From JAVBPP01 sp031549535 (GTDB lineage Bacteria; Bacillota; Clostridia; Oscillospirales; Acutalibacteraceae), in contig JAVBPP010000086.1 in assembly GCA_031549535.1 (NCBI GenBank), forward strand, positions 1-20,861: a stretch of DNA of 20,861 nucleotides. Reading direction: 5' to 3'. Under the pieces are notes generated by a model. The model was not told the origin of the DNA and did no database searches. It saw only the letters and a list, made by a program, of their open reading frames with translations. This document shows, piece after piece, positions 12,845-20,720 of the stretch (positions within the stretch are counted from its first letter, which is position 1; every line of letters starts with the position of its first letter). Position numbers and translations under genes: made by a program.

Positions 12845-14710
12845 GTGAACCGCATTAAGACACTCTTGCTTGGCAAAGCGCTGACCACCGAACAGTTAAA
12901 AGGCGAAAAGCTGTCCCGTACCTGGGGGCTCCCGATTATGGCGAGCGATGCCGTTTCCTCCGTTGCCTATGCGGTGGAAGAAATCCTGATGGCACTTGTT
13001 CCGGCGCTTGGCATGTTAGCCGTGCGCTATGTCGGGCTGGTCAGCCTGCCGATTGTGCTGCTGCTGGTTATTCTGGTGTTTTCCTACGCCCAAATTATTC
13101 GCCATTACCCCAATGGCGGCGGCTCCTATGTGGTTTCCAAGGAAAATTTTGGGCGCAGACCTTCCCTGTTGGCGGCAACCTGCCTGATTGTGGACTATAT
13201 CATGACGGTTGCGGTGAGCCTTTCCTCCTCCACAGCCGCTATCGTGGCCGCGTTTCCGGATTTGGAGCCGTATCGGGTGTGGATTTCCCTGATTTCCATT
13301 GCAATCATCACGCTGCTGAACCTGCGGGGCATTCGGGAATCCTCCAAAATATTTGGCATTCCCACCTATCTGTTTATTGCGATGATGGCCATTTTGATTG
13401 TCACAGGATTTTACCGCTTTTTTGCGGGCACCCTGCAGCCGATTGACTACTCCTCCATGCAGGGCTTTTTGCCGAAAGAAACGTTAGACGGCATTACCTT
13501 GCTCCTGTTCCTGCGTGCCTTTTCCTCCGGCTGCTCCGCGTTGACCGGCGTGGAGGCTGTCAGCAACGCCATCCCCTCCTTTAAAGAGCCCTCGCAGAAA
13601 ACCGCAACACATGTTCTGTTTTTGCTGGGCGGCATCATTGTGTTCATCTTCGGCGGAACCAGCTTTTTGGCCAGTGTGCTCAAGGTGGTGCCGATGGAGG
13701 GCGTCACCGTAATGTCGCAGATGAGCGGCGCGGTTTTGGGCAACGGCGTATTGTTTTACTTCCTGCAATTTATCACCTCGCTGATTTTGTTGTTGGCGGC
13801 GAACACGGCCTACAACGGCCTGCCTATTTTACTGTCCATACTGGCGAAGGATCATTATATGCCCCACCAGTTTGCCCAGCGCGGAACAAAGCTGAGCTTT
13901 TCCAACGGCATTTTGTTTATTTTCATTGCCGGAGCCCTGCTGTTGGCAATATTTAAGGCGGATACACATCGCCTCATCCCGTTTTACGCGGTGGGCGTCT
14001 TTGTTTCATTCACCATTTCCCAGGCTGGCATGTTTGTAAAATGGGTGAAAAATAAAGAAAAGGGCTGGCATTATAAATCCCTGATTAACGGCTTCGGTGC
14101 CTTGATTACCTTTGTGGGCACCATAGTTGTGTTTGTTACAAAGTTTACCCACGGCGCATGGATGCTGCTTGTGGCAATCCCTGTGATTATGTATTTCATG
14201 GCCTACACCCACAAGCATTATTTTCGCTTTCGGCAGGAGTTGCGCAGCGATTGCTCGGAGTACCGTTATACCGCGAGCACAAGCAAGGATAAGCTGCCCT
14301 GTGTTGTGCTGATTCACAATATGAACATGGCGGCGCTGAAAACCTTTGACTATGCCAAGGACATTTCCTCCGATGTGACCGCCTTGCACATTTCCACAAC
14401 AGCGGAGCATACACAGCAGCTGCAACAGCAGTGGGAGGCGCTTGGCATCGGTATTCCGCTCACCGTAATCCCCGCCCCTTACCGCGATGTTTTACAGCCG
14501 CTGGATGACTATGTAACCCAACGCGTCAAAACCCTGCAAAAGGGTCAGCATCTGACCGTTGTTTTGACGAAATTTGTCGGAAACGGCTGGAAGGATCAGA
14601 TGTTCCACAACCAAACCACCTATTTCATCGAAAGCAAGCTGGGCAAACATAAAAAGGTGGTCACGGTGCGTGTGCCGTATTTGTACGCGAGTAATACCAA
14701 TCACCATTAA
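12845..14710 (+). CDS. KimA/YdaO-type APC-superfamily potassium (or amino acid) transporter; 3' end supplied by a MITE
   Basis: This 621-aa protein has about twelve membrane segments over residues 25-455. The early motif MASDAVSSVAYAVEEI and IIRHYPNGGGSYVVSKENFG are typical of the KimA subgroup. A cytoplasmic domain follows (about 470-615) with DVTALHISTTAEHTQQL and VIPAPYRDVLQPL, which in KimA forms the regulatory tail. KimA imports potassium with protons and is controlled by c-di-AMP, but this assignment rests on family resemblance. The start is GTG 12845 with AAGGA seven bases upstream, 27 bases after the permease, so it is probably the last gene of the trmL operon. The last six codons (SNTNHH) and stop lie inside the repeat element at 14692, replacing the native C-terminus. 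Confidence 0.85.
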   Translation: MNRIKTLLLGKALTTEQLKGEKLSRTWGLPIMASDAVSSVAYAVEEILMALVPALGMLAVRYVGLVSLPIVLLLVILVFSYAQIIRHYPNGGGSYVVSKENFGRRPSLLAATCLIVDYIMTVAVSLSSSTAAIVAAFPDLEPYRVWISLISIAIITLLNLRGIRESSKIFGIPTYLFIAMMAILIVTGFYRFFAGTLQPIDYSSMQGFLPKETLDGITLLLFLRAFSSGCSALTGVEAVSNAIPSFKEPSQKTATHVLFLLGGIIVFIFGGTSFLASVLKVVPMEGVTVMSQMSGAVLGNGVLFYFLQFITSLILLLAANTAYNGLPILLSILAKDHYMPHQFAQRGTKLSFSNGILFIFIAGALLLAIFKADTHRLIPFYAVGVFVSFTISQAGMFVKWVKNKEKGWHYKSLINGFGALITFVGTIVVFVTKFTHGAWMLLVAIPVIMYFMAYTHKHYFRFRQELRSDCSEYRYTASTSKDKLPCVVLIHNMNMAALKTFDYAKDISSDVTALHISTTAEHTQQLQQQWEALGIGIPLTVIPAPYRDVLQPLDDYVTQRVKTLQKGQHLTVVLTKFVGNGWKDQMFHNQTTYFIESKLGKHKKVVTVRVPYLYASNTNHH

Positions 14711-14798
14711 GAATGCTTCTTGCAAAATTCGGCAAGAGCGCATACATGAAACGCTCGTTACCAAATTTTGCAAGCATTCTAAAAGGTGATTGGTATAA
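14692..14798. mobile_element. 107-bp MITE, copy 1 (3' end of the KimA-like gene)
   Basis: The left end is TAATACCAATCACC; the right end read on the opposite strand is TTATACCAATCACC. The arms continue as AAGAATGCTT..TGCAAAATT and the matching AATTTTGCAAGCATTCT. A second copy at 20373-20479 has the same length and differs at about nine positions. One paired position changed on both arms (GAATG/CATTC here, GAATA/TATTC in copy 2), so the pairing is kept. The long hairpin followed by TATAAAA may also act as a terminator. No coding frame is inside. Confidence 0.85.
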
Positions 14799-14808
14799 AA
14801 TGTAAGGT

Positions 14809-14837
14809 TTGCTCATTTCCCCTAACTATGGTAAAAT
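14809..14837 (+). promoter_or_regulatory. Promoter for the HAD-IIA phosphatase gene
   Basis: TTGCTC and TAAAAT are separated by 17 bases, with TGG before the -10 giving an extended -10 as well. It lies immediately downstream of the MITE, about 35 bases before the gene's ATG. Confidence 0.65.
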
Positions 14838-14869
14838 AGAAAAACCAACAACAGAAACGGAGCGGTAAC

Positions 14870-15658
14870 ATGCAGAACTTGGACACACTGCGGGAGAAAA
14901 AAGGCTTCCTGTGTGATATGGACGGCGTAATTTATCATGGAAACCGGCTGCTGGACGGCGCAAAGGCCTTTGTGGATTGGCTGCAGCGCGAGAATAAAAG
15001 CTTTTTGTTTTTGACCAATTCCAGCGAGCGCTCTCCCCTGGAGCTCAAGCAAAAGCTGCAGCGCATGGGGCTGGATGTGGATGTATCCAATTTTTACACC
15101 AGTGCGCTGGCCACGGCAAAGTTCCTGGCCAACCAGTCACCGGGCTGTTCCGCCTATATCATTGGCGCGCCCGGCCTTGTGAACGCCCTATATGACCAGG
15201 GCATTACGATGAATGACGTAAACCCGGACTATGTTGTGGTCGGCGAAACGCGCAGCTATAACTATGAAAGTATCGCCCGCGCCGTGCACCATGTGCGCAA
15301 CGGCGCGCGCCTGATTGGCACAAACCCGGATATGACAGGGCCGGACGAGCACGGCATCATCCCCGCCTGCCGTGCACTCATTGCCCCCATTGAGCTTGCC
15401 AGCGAGCGCAGCGCCTATTTTATCGGCAAGCCCAACGCGCTGATGATGCGCACGGGGCTGCGCATGCTGAGTGTCCACTCGGCGGAGGCCACCATGATTG
15501 GCGACCGCATGGATACGGACATTATCGCCGGCATTGAAACCGGCCTTGACACGGCGCTGGTGCTCACGGGCGTAACCACGCGTGAGCTCATTCCCACCTT
15601 CCCCTACCGCCCCAGCTTTGTTTTGGAAGGCCTGACGGATTTGGTGCCCCAAATTTAG
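14870..15658 (+). CDS. HAD-superfamily class IIA phosphatase (NagD/AraL/PGPase-like)
   Basis: This 262-aa hydrolase has the nucleophile motif DMDGVIY (D16 and D18), motif II LFLTNSSERS (about 47-56), motif III GKPNALMM (lysine around 185) and motif IV GDRMDTDIIAG. The large C2a cap inserted between motifs II and III is typical of class IIA. Members dephosphorylate nucleotides, sugar phosphates, p-nitrophenyl phosphate or phosphoglycolate; the substrate cannot be read from the sequence. The start is ATG 14870 with CGGAGCGG upstream and its own promoter. It stands alone between a MITE and mgsA. Confidence 0.93.
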   Translation: MQNLDTLREKKGFLCDMDGVIYHGNRLLDGAKAFVDWLQRENKSFLFLTNSSERSPLELKQKLQRMGLDVDVSNFYTSALATAKFLANQSPGCSAYIIGAPGLVNALYDQGITMNDVNPDYVVVGETRSYNYESIARAVHHVRNGARLIGTNPDMTGPDEHGIIPACRALIAPIELASERSAYFIGKPNALMMRTGLRMLSVHSAEATMIGDRMDTDIIAGIETGLDTALVLTGVTTRELIPTFPYRPSFVLEGLTDLVPQI

Positions 15659-15661
15659 GTA

Positions 15662-15690
15662 TTGCAATCATATTTTTCATCTGTTATGAT
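15662..15690 (+). promoter_or_regulatory. Promoter for methylglyoxal synthase
   Basis: TTGCAA and TATGAT are separated by 17 bases, with TG one base before the -10 (extended -10). It begins four bases after the phosphatase stop, so mgsA is expressed independently with a leader of about 40 nt. Confidence 0.65.
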
Positions 15691-15734
15691 ATCTCTAATG
15701 AGCACCGAAGTAATAGAGACAGAAAGGAACGCTT

Positions 15735-16151
15735 ATGAACATTGCACTGATGGCGCATGACTCAAAAAAAGAATTGATGGTGCAGTTTTGCATTGCGTAC
15801 TGCGGCGTTTTAAGCCGACATACCCTTTGCGCAACGGGAACAACGGGAAAGCAGGTTTCCGAGGCCACGGGGCTGCAAGTGCAGCGCTTTTTGAGCGGCA
15901 AACAGGGCGGAGACCAGCAGATTGCCTCCCGCATTGCCTGCAACGAAATTGACCTGTTGCTCATTTTCCGCGACCCGTTGAACCCCAAGCCGCATGAGCC
16001 GAACGAAACGAATCTGCTGCGCCTTTGTGACGTGCACACCATTCCCGTTGCAACCAACATCGCAACGGCGGAAGCATTGGTGCATAGCTTGGAGCGCGGC
16101 GATTTGGATTGGCGCGACATTGTCAACCCAAAAGCGCACGCAGACGACTGA
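15735..16151 (+). CDS. mgsA: Methylglyoxal synthase
   Basis: This 138-aa enzyme converts dihydroxyacetone phosphate to methylglyoxal and phosphate, a bypass of lower glycolysis used when phosphate is limiting. Visible motifs are ALMAHDSKK (H8, D9), CATGTTG (32-38, phosphate binding), SGKQGGDQQIAS with the catalytic aspartate at D60, LLIFRDPL (D80), PHEPN and VATNIATAE. The length fits the family. The start is ATG 15735, with AGAAAGGA about 8-9 bases upstream. A terminator follows at 16177, so the gene is monocistronic. Confidence 0.97.
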   Translation: MNIALMAHDSKKELMVQFCIAYCGVLSRHTLCATGTTGKQVSEATGLQVQRFLSGKQGGDQQIASRIACNEIDLLLIFRDPLNPKPHEPNETNLLRLCDVHTIPVATNIATAEALVHSLERGDLDWRDIVNPKAHADD

Positions 16152-16176
16152 TTTCCAATTCGCATCCAATCAACGG

Positions 16177-16199
16177 AGGCGGATTATATTCGCCTTTTT
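16177..16199 (+). terminator. Intrinsic terminator after mgsA
   Basis: AGGCGGA (16177-16183) pairs with TTCGCCT (16189-16195), with one G-U pair and a 5-nt loop, followed directly by TTTT and further T-rich sequence. It separates mgsA from hisS. Confidence 0.75.
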
Positions 16200-16210
16200 G
16201 TTATTTTATA

Positions 16211-16248
16211 GGGAACGTTTGAAAGATGCCTTCAAACACAAAGTTTCC
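16211..16248 (+). promoter_or_regulatory. Leader hairpin upstream of hisS
   Basis: GTTTGAA (16217-16223) pairs with TTCAAAC (16231-16237). GGGAAC (16211-16216) pairs with GTTTCC (16243-16248) outside it, leaving a 5-nt bulge. The leader is far too short for a T-box. No T-run follows, so it is not an obvious terminator; a processing or stability hairpin is possible. I saw no convincing promoter in this spacer. Confidence 0.35.
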
Positions 16249-16277
16249 GCCGGCGACTGAAAGGAAGGGTTATTACT

Positions 16278-17573
16278 ATGGCACTGCAAATTCAAGCAAT
16301 AAAAGGGACACAGGATGTTTTGCCCAGCGTGAGCCACCGCAACCGTTATCTCGAAACCACGCTGTTGGGTATTGCCGAAACCTTTGGGTTCCGTGAAATA
16401 CGCACACCCGTGTTTGAGGCTACCGAGTTGTTTGTGCGCGGCGTGGGGGATACCTCGGACGTGGTGCAGAAGGAAATGTATACCTTTGACGATAAGGGCG
16501 GGCGTTCTATCACCCTGCGCCCGGAGGGTACGGCCGGCGCGGCACGCGCGTTTTTGGAGCATGGGTTGTTTAATGAGGCTCTGCCGCAAAAAATGAGTTA
16601 TATCACCAACTGCTATCGCTATGAAAAGCCGCAGGCCGGGCGCTACCGCGAATTCACCCAGTTTGGCGTGGAGGTGTTTGGCACGGCCTCCCCGGCGGCG
16701 GACGCGGAGCTGATTTCCCTCGCGGCGGAATGCTTTGCGAGCCTGGGCGCGGACAAAATTCGGCTGGAGATTAACTCCATCGGCTGCCCCGCCTGCCGCC
16801 CGCAGTACCATGCCGCGTTAAAGGAGTATTTTGCACAGCATACAGCGCAGCTTTGCCCCACCTGCCTTGCGCGCATGGAGCGCAACCCGCTGCGGATTCT
16901 CGACTGCAAAAGCCCCGTCTGTGCGGAGATTGCCAAGGGCGCGCCCCTGGGTCTGGATTTTCTCTGTGAGGAGTGCGATACGCACTTTAGCGCAACCCAA
17001 AAATATCTGGACGCCCTGTTTTTGCCCTATACCGTGAACCCGCGCATCGTACGGGGACTGGATTATTACACCAAAACCGTGTTTGAATTTGTCACCGACC
17101 AAATCGGCGCACAGGGCACGGTTTGCGGCGGGGGACGCTATGACGGACTGATTGAGCAGCTTGGCGGCGGGCATGTGCCCTCCCTTGGCTTTGCAATGGG
17201 GATTGAGCGGCTGATGCTGCTTTTGCAGGCGCAGGGCAGGGAGCTGCCCGCGGCGCAACCCTGCGATTTGTATCTGGCCTCCATCGGCGAGGCGGCCTCC
17301 CTTGCGGCGGCGCGGATTTGCCAGGAGCTGCGGGAAGAAAACCTCTCCGCTCAGTTTGATGTGGTGGGGCGCTCGGTGAAGGCGCAGATGAAGTACGCCG
17401 ACAAAATCGGCGCGGTCTATACCGCGGTTTTGGGTGACGATGACTTGGCAAACGGCAGCATTCGGGTCAAGCACATGAAAACCGGCGACACACAGGATAT
17501 GGCGCTGGAACAGTTTGCAGACGAATTTTTGCGCAAGAGCATGCAGGATGCGCTGCTCGGAATTGAATTTTAA
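16278..17573 (+). CDS. hisS: Histidyl-tRNA synthetase
   Basis: This 431-aa class II synthetase charges tRNA-His. It starts with the usual IQAIKGTQDVLP. Motif 1 lies around FREIRTPVFEATELF. Motif 2 is NCYRYEKPQAGRYREFTQFGVEVFG. The HisRS-specific signatures are RGLDYYTKTVFEF and CGGGRYDGL, and motif 3 is GFAMGIERLML. An unusual Cys-rich insertion (IGCPACRP, LCPTCLARM, CKSPVC, LCEECD, about 175-240) is found in many Firmicute HisRS proteins. The C-terminal anticodon-binding domain starts near residue 330. The ribosome site AAGGAAGGG lies about 8 bases upstream of the ATG. The gene is co-transcribed with aspS, 16 bases downstream. Confidence 0.97.
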   Translation: MALQIQAIKGTQDVLPSVSHRNRYLETTLLGIAETFGFREIRTPVFEATELFVRGVGDTSDVVQKEMYTFDDKGGRSITLRPEGTAGAARAFLEHGLFNEALPQKMSYITNCYRYEKPQAGRYREFTQFGVEVFGTASPAADAELISLAAECFASLGADKIRLEINSIGCPACRPQYHAALKEYFAQHTAQLCPTCLARMERNPLRILDCKSPVCAEIAKGAPLGLDFLCEECDTHFSATQKYLDALFLPYTVNPRIVRGLDYYTKTVFEFVTDQIGAQGTVCGGGRYDGLIEQLGGGHVPSLGFAMGIERLMLLLQAQGRELPAAQPCDLYLASIGEAASLAAARICQELREENLSAQFDVVGRSVKAQMKYADKIGAVYTAVLGDDDLANGSIRVKHMKTGDTQDMALEQFADEFLRKSMQDALLGIEF

Positions 17574-17589
17574 GATAGGGAGCGACACG

Positions 17590-19374
17590 ATGGAAACATT
17601 ACAGGGTTTTCGGCGCACGCACTATTGCGGCGCACTGCGCACAGAGCATATCGGGCAGGAGGTTTCGCTCACGGGCTGGGTGCAGCGCCAGCGCGATTTG
17701 GGCGCGTTGATTTTTATTGATTTGCGTGACCGCGAGGGCATTATGCAGCTTGCCTTTGACGCGAGCTGCCCCAAAGAGGTGTTTGACAAGGCGTTTGCCG
17801 CCCGCAGCGAATATGTGCTTGCGGCAAAAGGCGTTGTGCGGGAGCGTTCCGCCAAAAATGCGGAGCTTCCCACGGGGGAGATTGAAATCGCCGTAACGGA
17901 GCTGCGCATACTCGCCAAAAGCGAGACACCGCCTTTTGAAATTGTGGAAAACAGCAACACGGCGGAGCTGACGCGCCTGAAATACCGTTACCTCGACCTG
18001 CGCCGCCCAGATTTGCAGCGCAATATTTTGATGCGCCATAAAATCACAAAAATATCCCGCGATTATTTTGATGAAAACGGCTTTGTTGAGATTGAAACGC
18101 CCATGCTCATCAAGTCCACGCCGGAGGGCGCGCGGGACTATCTGGTGCCCAGCCGCATTCACAAGGGCAGTTTTTACGCCCTGCCGCAGTCCCCGCAGCT
18201 CTATAAGCAGCTCTCCATGGTGGCGGGCTTTGACCGCTATGTTCAGTTTGCCCGCTGCTTCCGCGATGAGGATTTGCGCGCGGACCGGCAACCGGAATTC
18301 ACGCAGGTGGATCTGGAAATGTCCTTTGTGGACGTGGAAGATGTGCTTGCCATGGCGGAGGGCTATATGCAGCGCCTGTTTCAAGAGGCGCTGGGCGTGG
18401 AAATGCCCATTCCGCTGCCGCGCCTGACCTACCGCGAGGCAATGGACCGCTACGGCTCCGACAAGCCGGATACCCGCTACGCCATGGAGCTGTTCGATGT
18501 AAGCGAAACTGTAACGGGCTGCGGCTTCGGCGTGTTTGACGATGCCCTTGCGGCGGGCGGCACCGTGCGCGGCATTACGGCGAAAAACGCCTTTGAGACG
18601 CTCACGCGCAAGGAAGTGGATAAGCTGACGGAATTTGTCCGCGGCATCGGTGCCAAGGGTCTTGCCTGGGTGCGCATCGGGCAGGACGGCACGGCCAGCT
18701 CTTCTTTCGGGAAATTTTTAAGTGAAGAGACCATGCAGGCGCTGCTGAGCCGGGCGGATGCCAAGGCGGGGGACGTCGTGCTGGTTGTTGCAGATACGCG
18801 TAAATCCATCGTCCTATCCGTTTTGGGTGCGCTCCGGCAGGAATGTGCGAAACGGCTGGACATTATCCCCAAGGGGCAGTTTAATCTGCTGTGGATTACA
18901 CAATTCCCCTTCTTTGACTGGGACGAGCAGGCGCAGCAGTTTGTGGCCATGCACCACCCCTTCACGGCACCCATGGACGAATGTCTGGAATATCTGGAGA
19001 CGGATAAAGAAAAAGTCCGTGCCAAGGCCTATGATTTGGTGCTCAACGGCATTGAGCTGTGCAGCGGTTCCATCCGCATTACAAATCCGGATTTGCAGGG
19101 GCGTATTTTCAAGCTGCTCGGCCTTTCGGACGAGGAGGCGCATTTTAAATTTGGCTTCTTAACCGATGCGTTCCGTTACGGCGCACCGCCCCACGGCGGC
19201 TTGGGCATTGGCCTGGACCGCCTGGTGATGCAAATGCTCGGCTGCGAAACCCTGCGTGATGTTGTGGCCTTCCCCAAGGTGCAAAACGCCAGCGAACCCA
19301 TGACGGAATGCCCCTCCCCGGCGGATGAGCTGCAGCTTGCGGAACTGGGGCTTGCCATAACGGCAAAAGAGTAA
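17590..19374 (+). CDS. aspS: Aspartyl-tRNA synthetase
   Basis: This 594-aa class II enzyme charges tRNA-Asp (and tRNA-Asn where it is non-discriminating). It has an N-terminal OB-fold anticodon domain (LTGWVQRQRDLGALIFIDLRDREG, about 27-50). Motif 2 is RCFRDEDLRADRQPEFTQVDLEMSF. The bacterial GAD insertion spans about 290-420, and motif 3 is GLGIGLDRLVMQML near the C-terminus. The start is ATG 17590 with GGGAG about 9 bases upstream; the longer frame runs back into the end of hisS. The hisS-aspS order is standard in Firmicutes. Confidence 0.97.
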   Translation: METLQGFRRTHYCGALRTEHIGQEVSLTGWVQRQRDLGALIFIDLRDREGIMQLAFDASCPKEVFDKAFAARSEYVLAAKGVVRERSAKNAELPTGEIEIAVTELRILAKSETPPFEIVENSNTAELTRLKYRYLDLRRPDLQRNILMRHKITKISRDYFDENGFVEIETPMLIKSTPEGARDYLVPSRIHKGSFYALPQSPQLYKQLSMVAGFDRYVQFARCFRDEDLRADRQPEFTQVDLEMSFVDVEDVLAMAEGYMQRLFQEALGVEMPIPLPRLTYREAMDRYGSDKPDTRYAMELFDVSETVTGCGFGVFDDALAAGGTVRGITAKNAFETLTRKEVDKLTEFVRGIGAKGLAWVRIGQDGTASSSFGKFLSEETMQALLSRADAKAGDVVLVVADTRKSIVLSVLGALRQECAKRLDIIPKGQFNLLWITQFPFFDWDEQAQQFVAMHHPFTAPMDECLEYLETDKEKVRAKAYDLVLNGIELCSGSIRITNPDLQGRIFKLLGLSDEEAHFKFGFLTDAFRYGAPPHGGLGIGLDRLVMQMLGCETLRDVVAFPKVQNASEPMTECPSPADELQLAELGLAITAKE

Positions 19375-19385
19375 TACAATTAGGG

Positions 19386-19414
19386 TTGAACCAAGCAAAC
19401 GAGTAAAGTATAGA
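19386..19414 (+). promoter_or_regulatory. Promoter for the alpha/beta hydrolase gene
   Basis: TTGAAC and TATAGA are separated by 17 bases, starting 12 bases after the aspS stop and ending 15 bases before the hydrolase ATG. The leader would be very short. Confidence 0.5.
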
Positions 19415-19429
19415 AAGGCAGGTATCTCC

Positions 19430-20362
19430 ATGAAAAAGATCGGAAAACAGCTTGCAATTCTGCTTGTTACACTGAGCTTGCTGCTCGGCTGCGTAACAAT
19501 TGGTTTTGCGGCGCAGGCGCTCCCGTTTGCGGACAGTGAATTTTACACCCAGGGGGACTATGAAATCCACTACCGCGTTATCCCCGCCGAGGGCGAAAAA
19601 ATTGGGCAAATCTTTATGATTCACGGCTTTGTTTCTTCCACCGTGTTTTGGGAGAATCTTGCCGCGAAAATGAGCGCTGCAGGCTATGAATGCGTGTTGG
19701 CCGACCTGCCGGGCTTTGGCTATTCCACCCGGGAGACGAAGGCCACCACCCCCATTGACCGCGAGGATTTGATGGTTGGACTGATGCAGCAGCTCGCCCC
19801 CGGAGAGCAATGGATTGTTGCCGGCCACTCCATGGGCGGCGGCGTGGCGCTGAATATTGCCACGGCGAACCCGGAGCTGGTGGAACGGTTGATGCTCTAC
19901 GCGCCGGCGGCAGGTATTGGCATGGAAACGATGTTTGCGGACATGAGCGAGCCGCAGCTGTTGATTTACGGCTTTTTACTGAACACCTTTGCAAGAATTA
20001 TTTTAAACATTGAGCCGATCGTCCGCCTCTTGTTCCTGCAGGCGACGGCGGAACCCCTGCTGGCCTTTTCGTATGACATTGCACGCATCACAGACCCGCT
20101 GAAGCTGGATAACACAGGCAGCAGCCTGCTCTACTCCATGCGCCATGCCCGCCAGGCGGATTTCGCCGCGGCAGCCGCGTTGGAAATGCCCATTTTGTTG
20201 GTTTGGGCGGACTATGACGCCCTGGTTACCCCCGGCGGCAGCACACAGCTGATGGAAGCGCTGTCACAGGCTACGGTAAAGCAGGTGAAGTCCGGCCACA
20301 TGTTCCCCGAGACCCGCGCGCAGGAAACGGCGGATTTGACCTTGGCGTTTTTAGCGGCATAA
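19430..20362 (+). CDS. Exported or lipid-anchored alpha/beta hydrolase
   Basis: This 310-aa protein begins with KKIGKQ, then a hydrophobic segment (8-26). LLGC at 18-21 resembles a lipobox, but the region after it stays hydrophobic and AQA (28-30) would also suit ordinary signal peptidase, so lipoprotein or secreted forms are both possible. The mature part is a classical alpha/beta hydrolase: oxyanion-hole MIHGF, LADLPGFGYS, nucleophile elbow GHSMGG with S134, acid VWADYDALV (D261 or D263) and histidine SGHMFPE (H290). A lid region rich in Leu and Phe lies at about 165-215. The substrate is unknown (esterase, lipase or peptidase-like). It has its own promoter and is followed by a MITE and a terminator. 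Confidence 0.9.
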   Translation: MKKIGKQLAILLVTLSLLLGCVTIGFAAQALPFADSEFYTQGDYEIHYRVIPAEGEKIGQIFMIHGFVSSTVFWENLAAKMSAAGYECVLADLPGFGYSTRETKATTPIDREDLMVGLMQQLAPGEQWIVAGHSMGGGVALNIATANPELVERLMLYAPAAGIGMETMFADMSEPQLLIYGFLLNTFARIILNIEPIVRLLFLQATAEPLLAFSYDIARITDPLKLDNTGSSLLYSMRHARQADFAAAAALEMPILLVWADYDALVTPGGSTQLMEALSQATVKQVKSGHMFPETRAQETADLTLAFLAA

Positions 20363-20372
20363 TACCACGTCC

Positions 20373-20479
20373 TAATACCAATCACCATTAAGAATACTTC
20401 TAGCAAAATTCTGCAAGAGCGCATACGTGAAACGCGCGTTACATAATTTTGCAAGTATTCTAAAAGGTAATTGGTATAA
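20373..20479. mobile_element. 107-bp MITE, copy 2 (downstream of the hydrolase gene)
   Basis: It has the same length and ends as the copy at 14692 (TAATACCAATCACC..GGTAATTGGTATAA), with about nine substitutions. It starts 11 bases after the hydrolase stop. An extra TAATACCA at 20360-20367, overlapping the stop codon, repeats the element's first eight bases. No reading frame is inside. Confidence 0.85.
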
Positions 20480-20489
20480 CAAACAACTT

Positions 20490-20530
20490 CGCCGGCCGAA
20501 ACGGGTGAGAAACCTTGTTTTCGGCCGGCG
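20490..20530. terminator. Strong bidirectional terminator hairpin
   Basis: CGCCGGCCGAAA (20490-20501) is a perfect 12-bp match to TTTCGGCCGGCG (20519-20530) with a 17-nt loop. It is flanked by CTTTTC rightward and by AAGTTGTTTGTT on the other strand. Outer AAACAAC/GTTGTTT arms could extend it. It sits between the rightward hydrolase and the leftward gene remnant, so it can serve both. Confidence 0.65.
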
Positions 20531-20534
20531 CTTT

Positions 20535-20720
20535 TCAGGTTGTTTGACTATAAAATGCAAGCATCTCTCGCAACGAATCCTTTTGTTCCATCCCATAAAG
20601 TAAGATTTGCCACAAGTCATCCGCCGCCTTTTCCCCAAACCATTGCATATTATAGATGTGGGAGAATACAGCGCCTTGCCAGCACAATTCATATTCTTCT
20701 TCCGACAGGGGGCGAACACG
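20535..20720 (-). pseudogene. C-terminal remnant of a gene cut by an element at the right edge
   Basis: About 60 residues look genuinely coding, from RVRPLSEEEYELCW through NMQWFGEKAADDLWQILLYGME to the stop at 20535. Upstream of 20721 the frame passes into the structured element, and the predicted residues there (Ala/Ser-rich, from the stem-loops) are not protein-like. No family is recognised. The start and any N-terminal part are missing or lie beyond the window, past the element. Confidence 0.5.

Noticed and set aside
12817..12845. Possible c-di-AMP (ydaO) riboswitch before the KimA-like gene
   Set aside because: Only 27 bases separate the permease stop from the start codon, far too short for this riboswitch, and they contain just a ribosome site.
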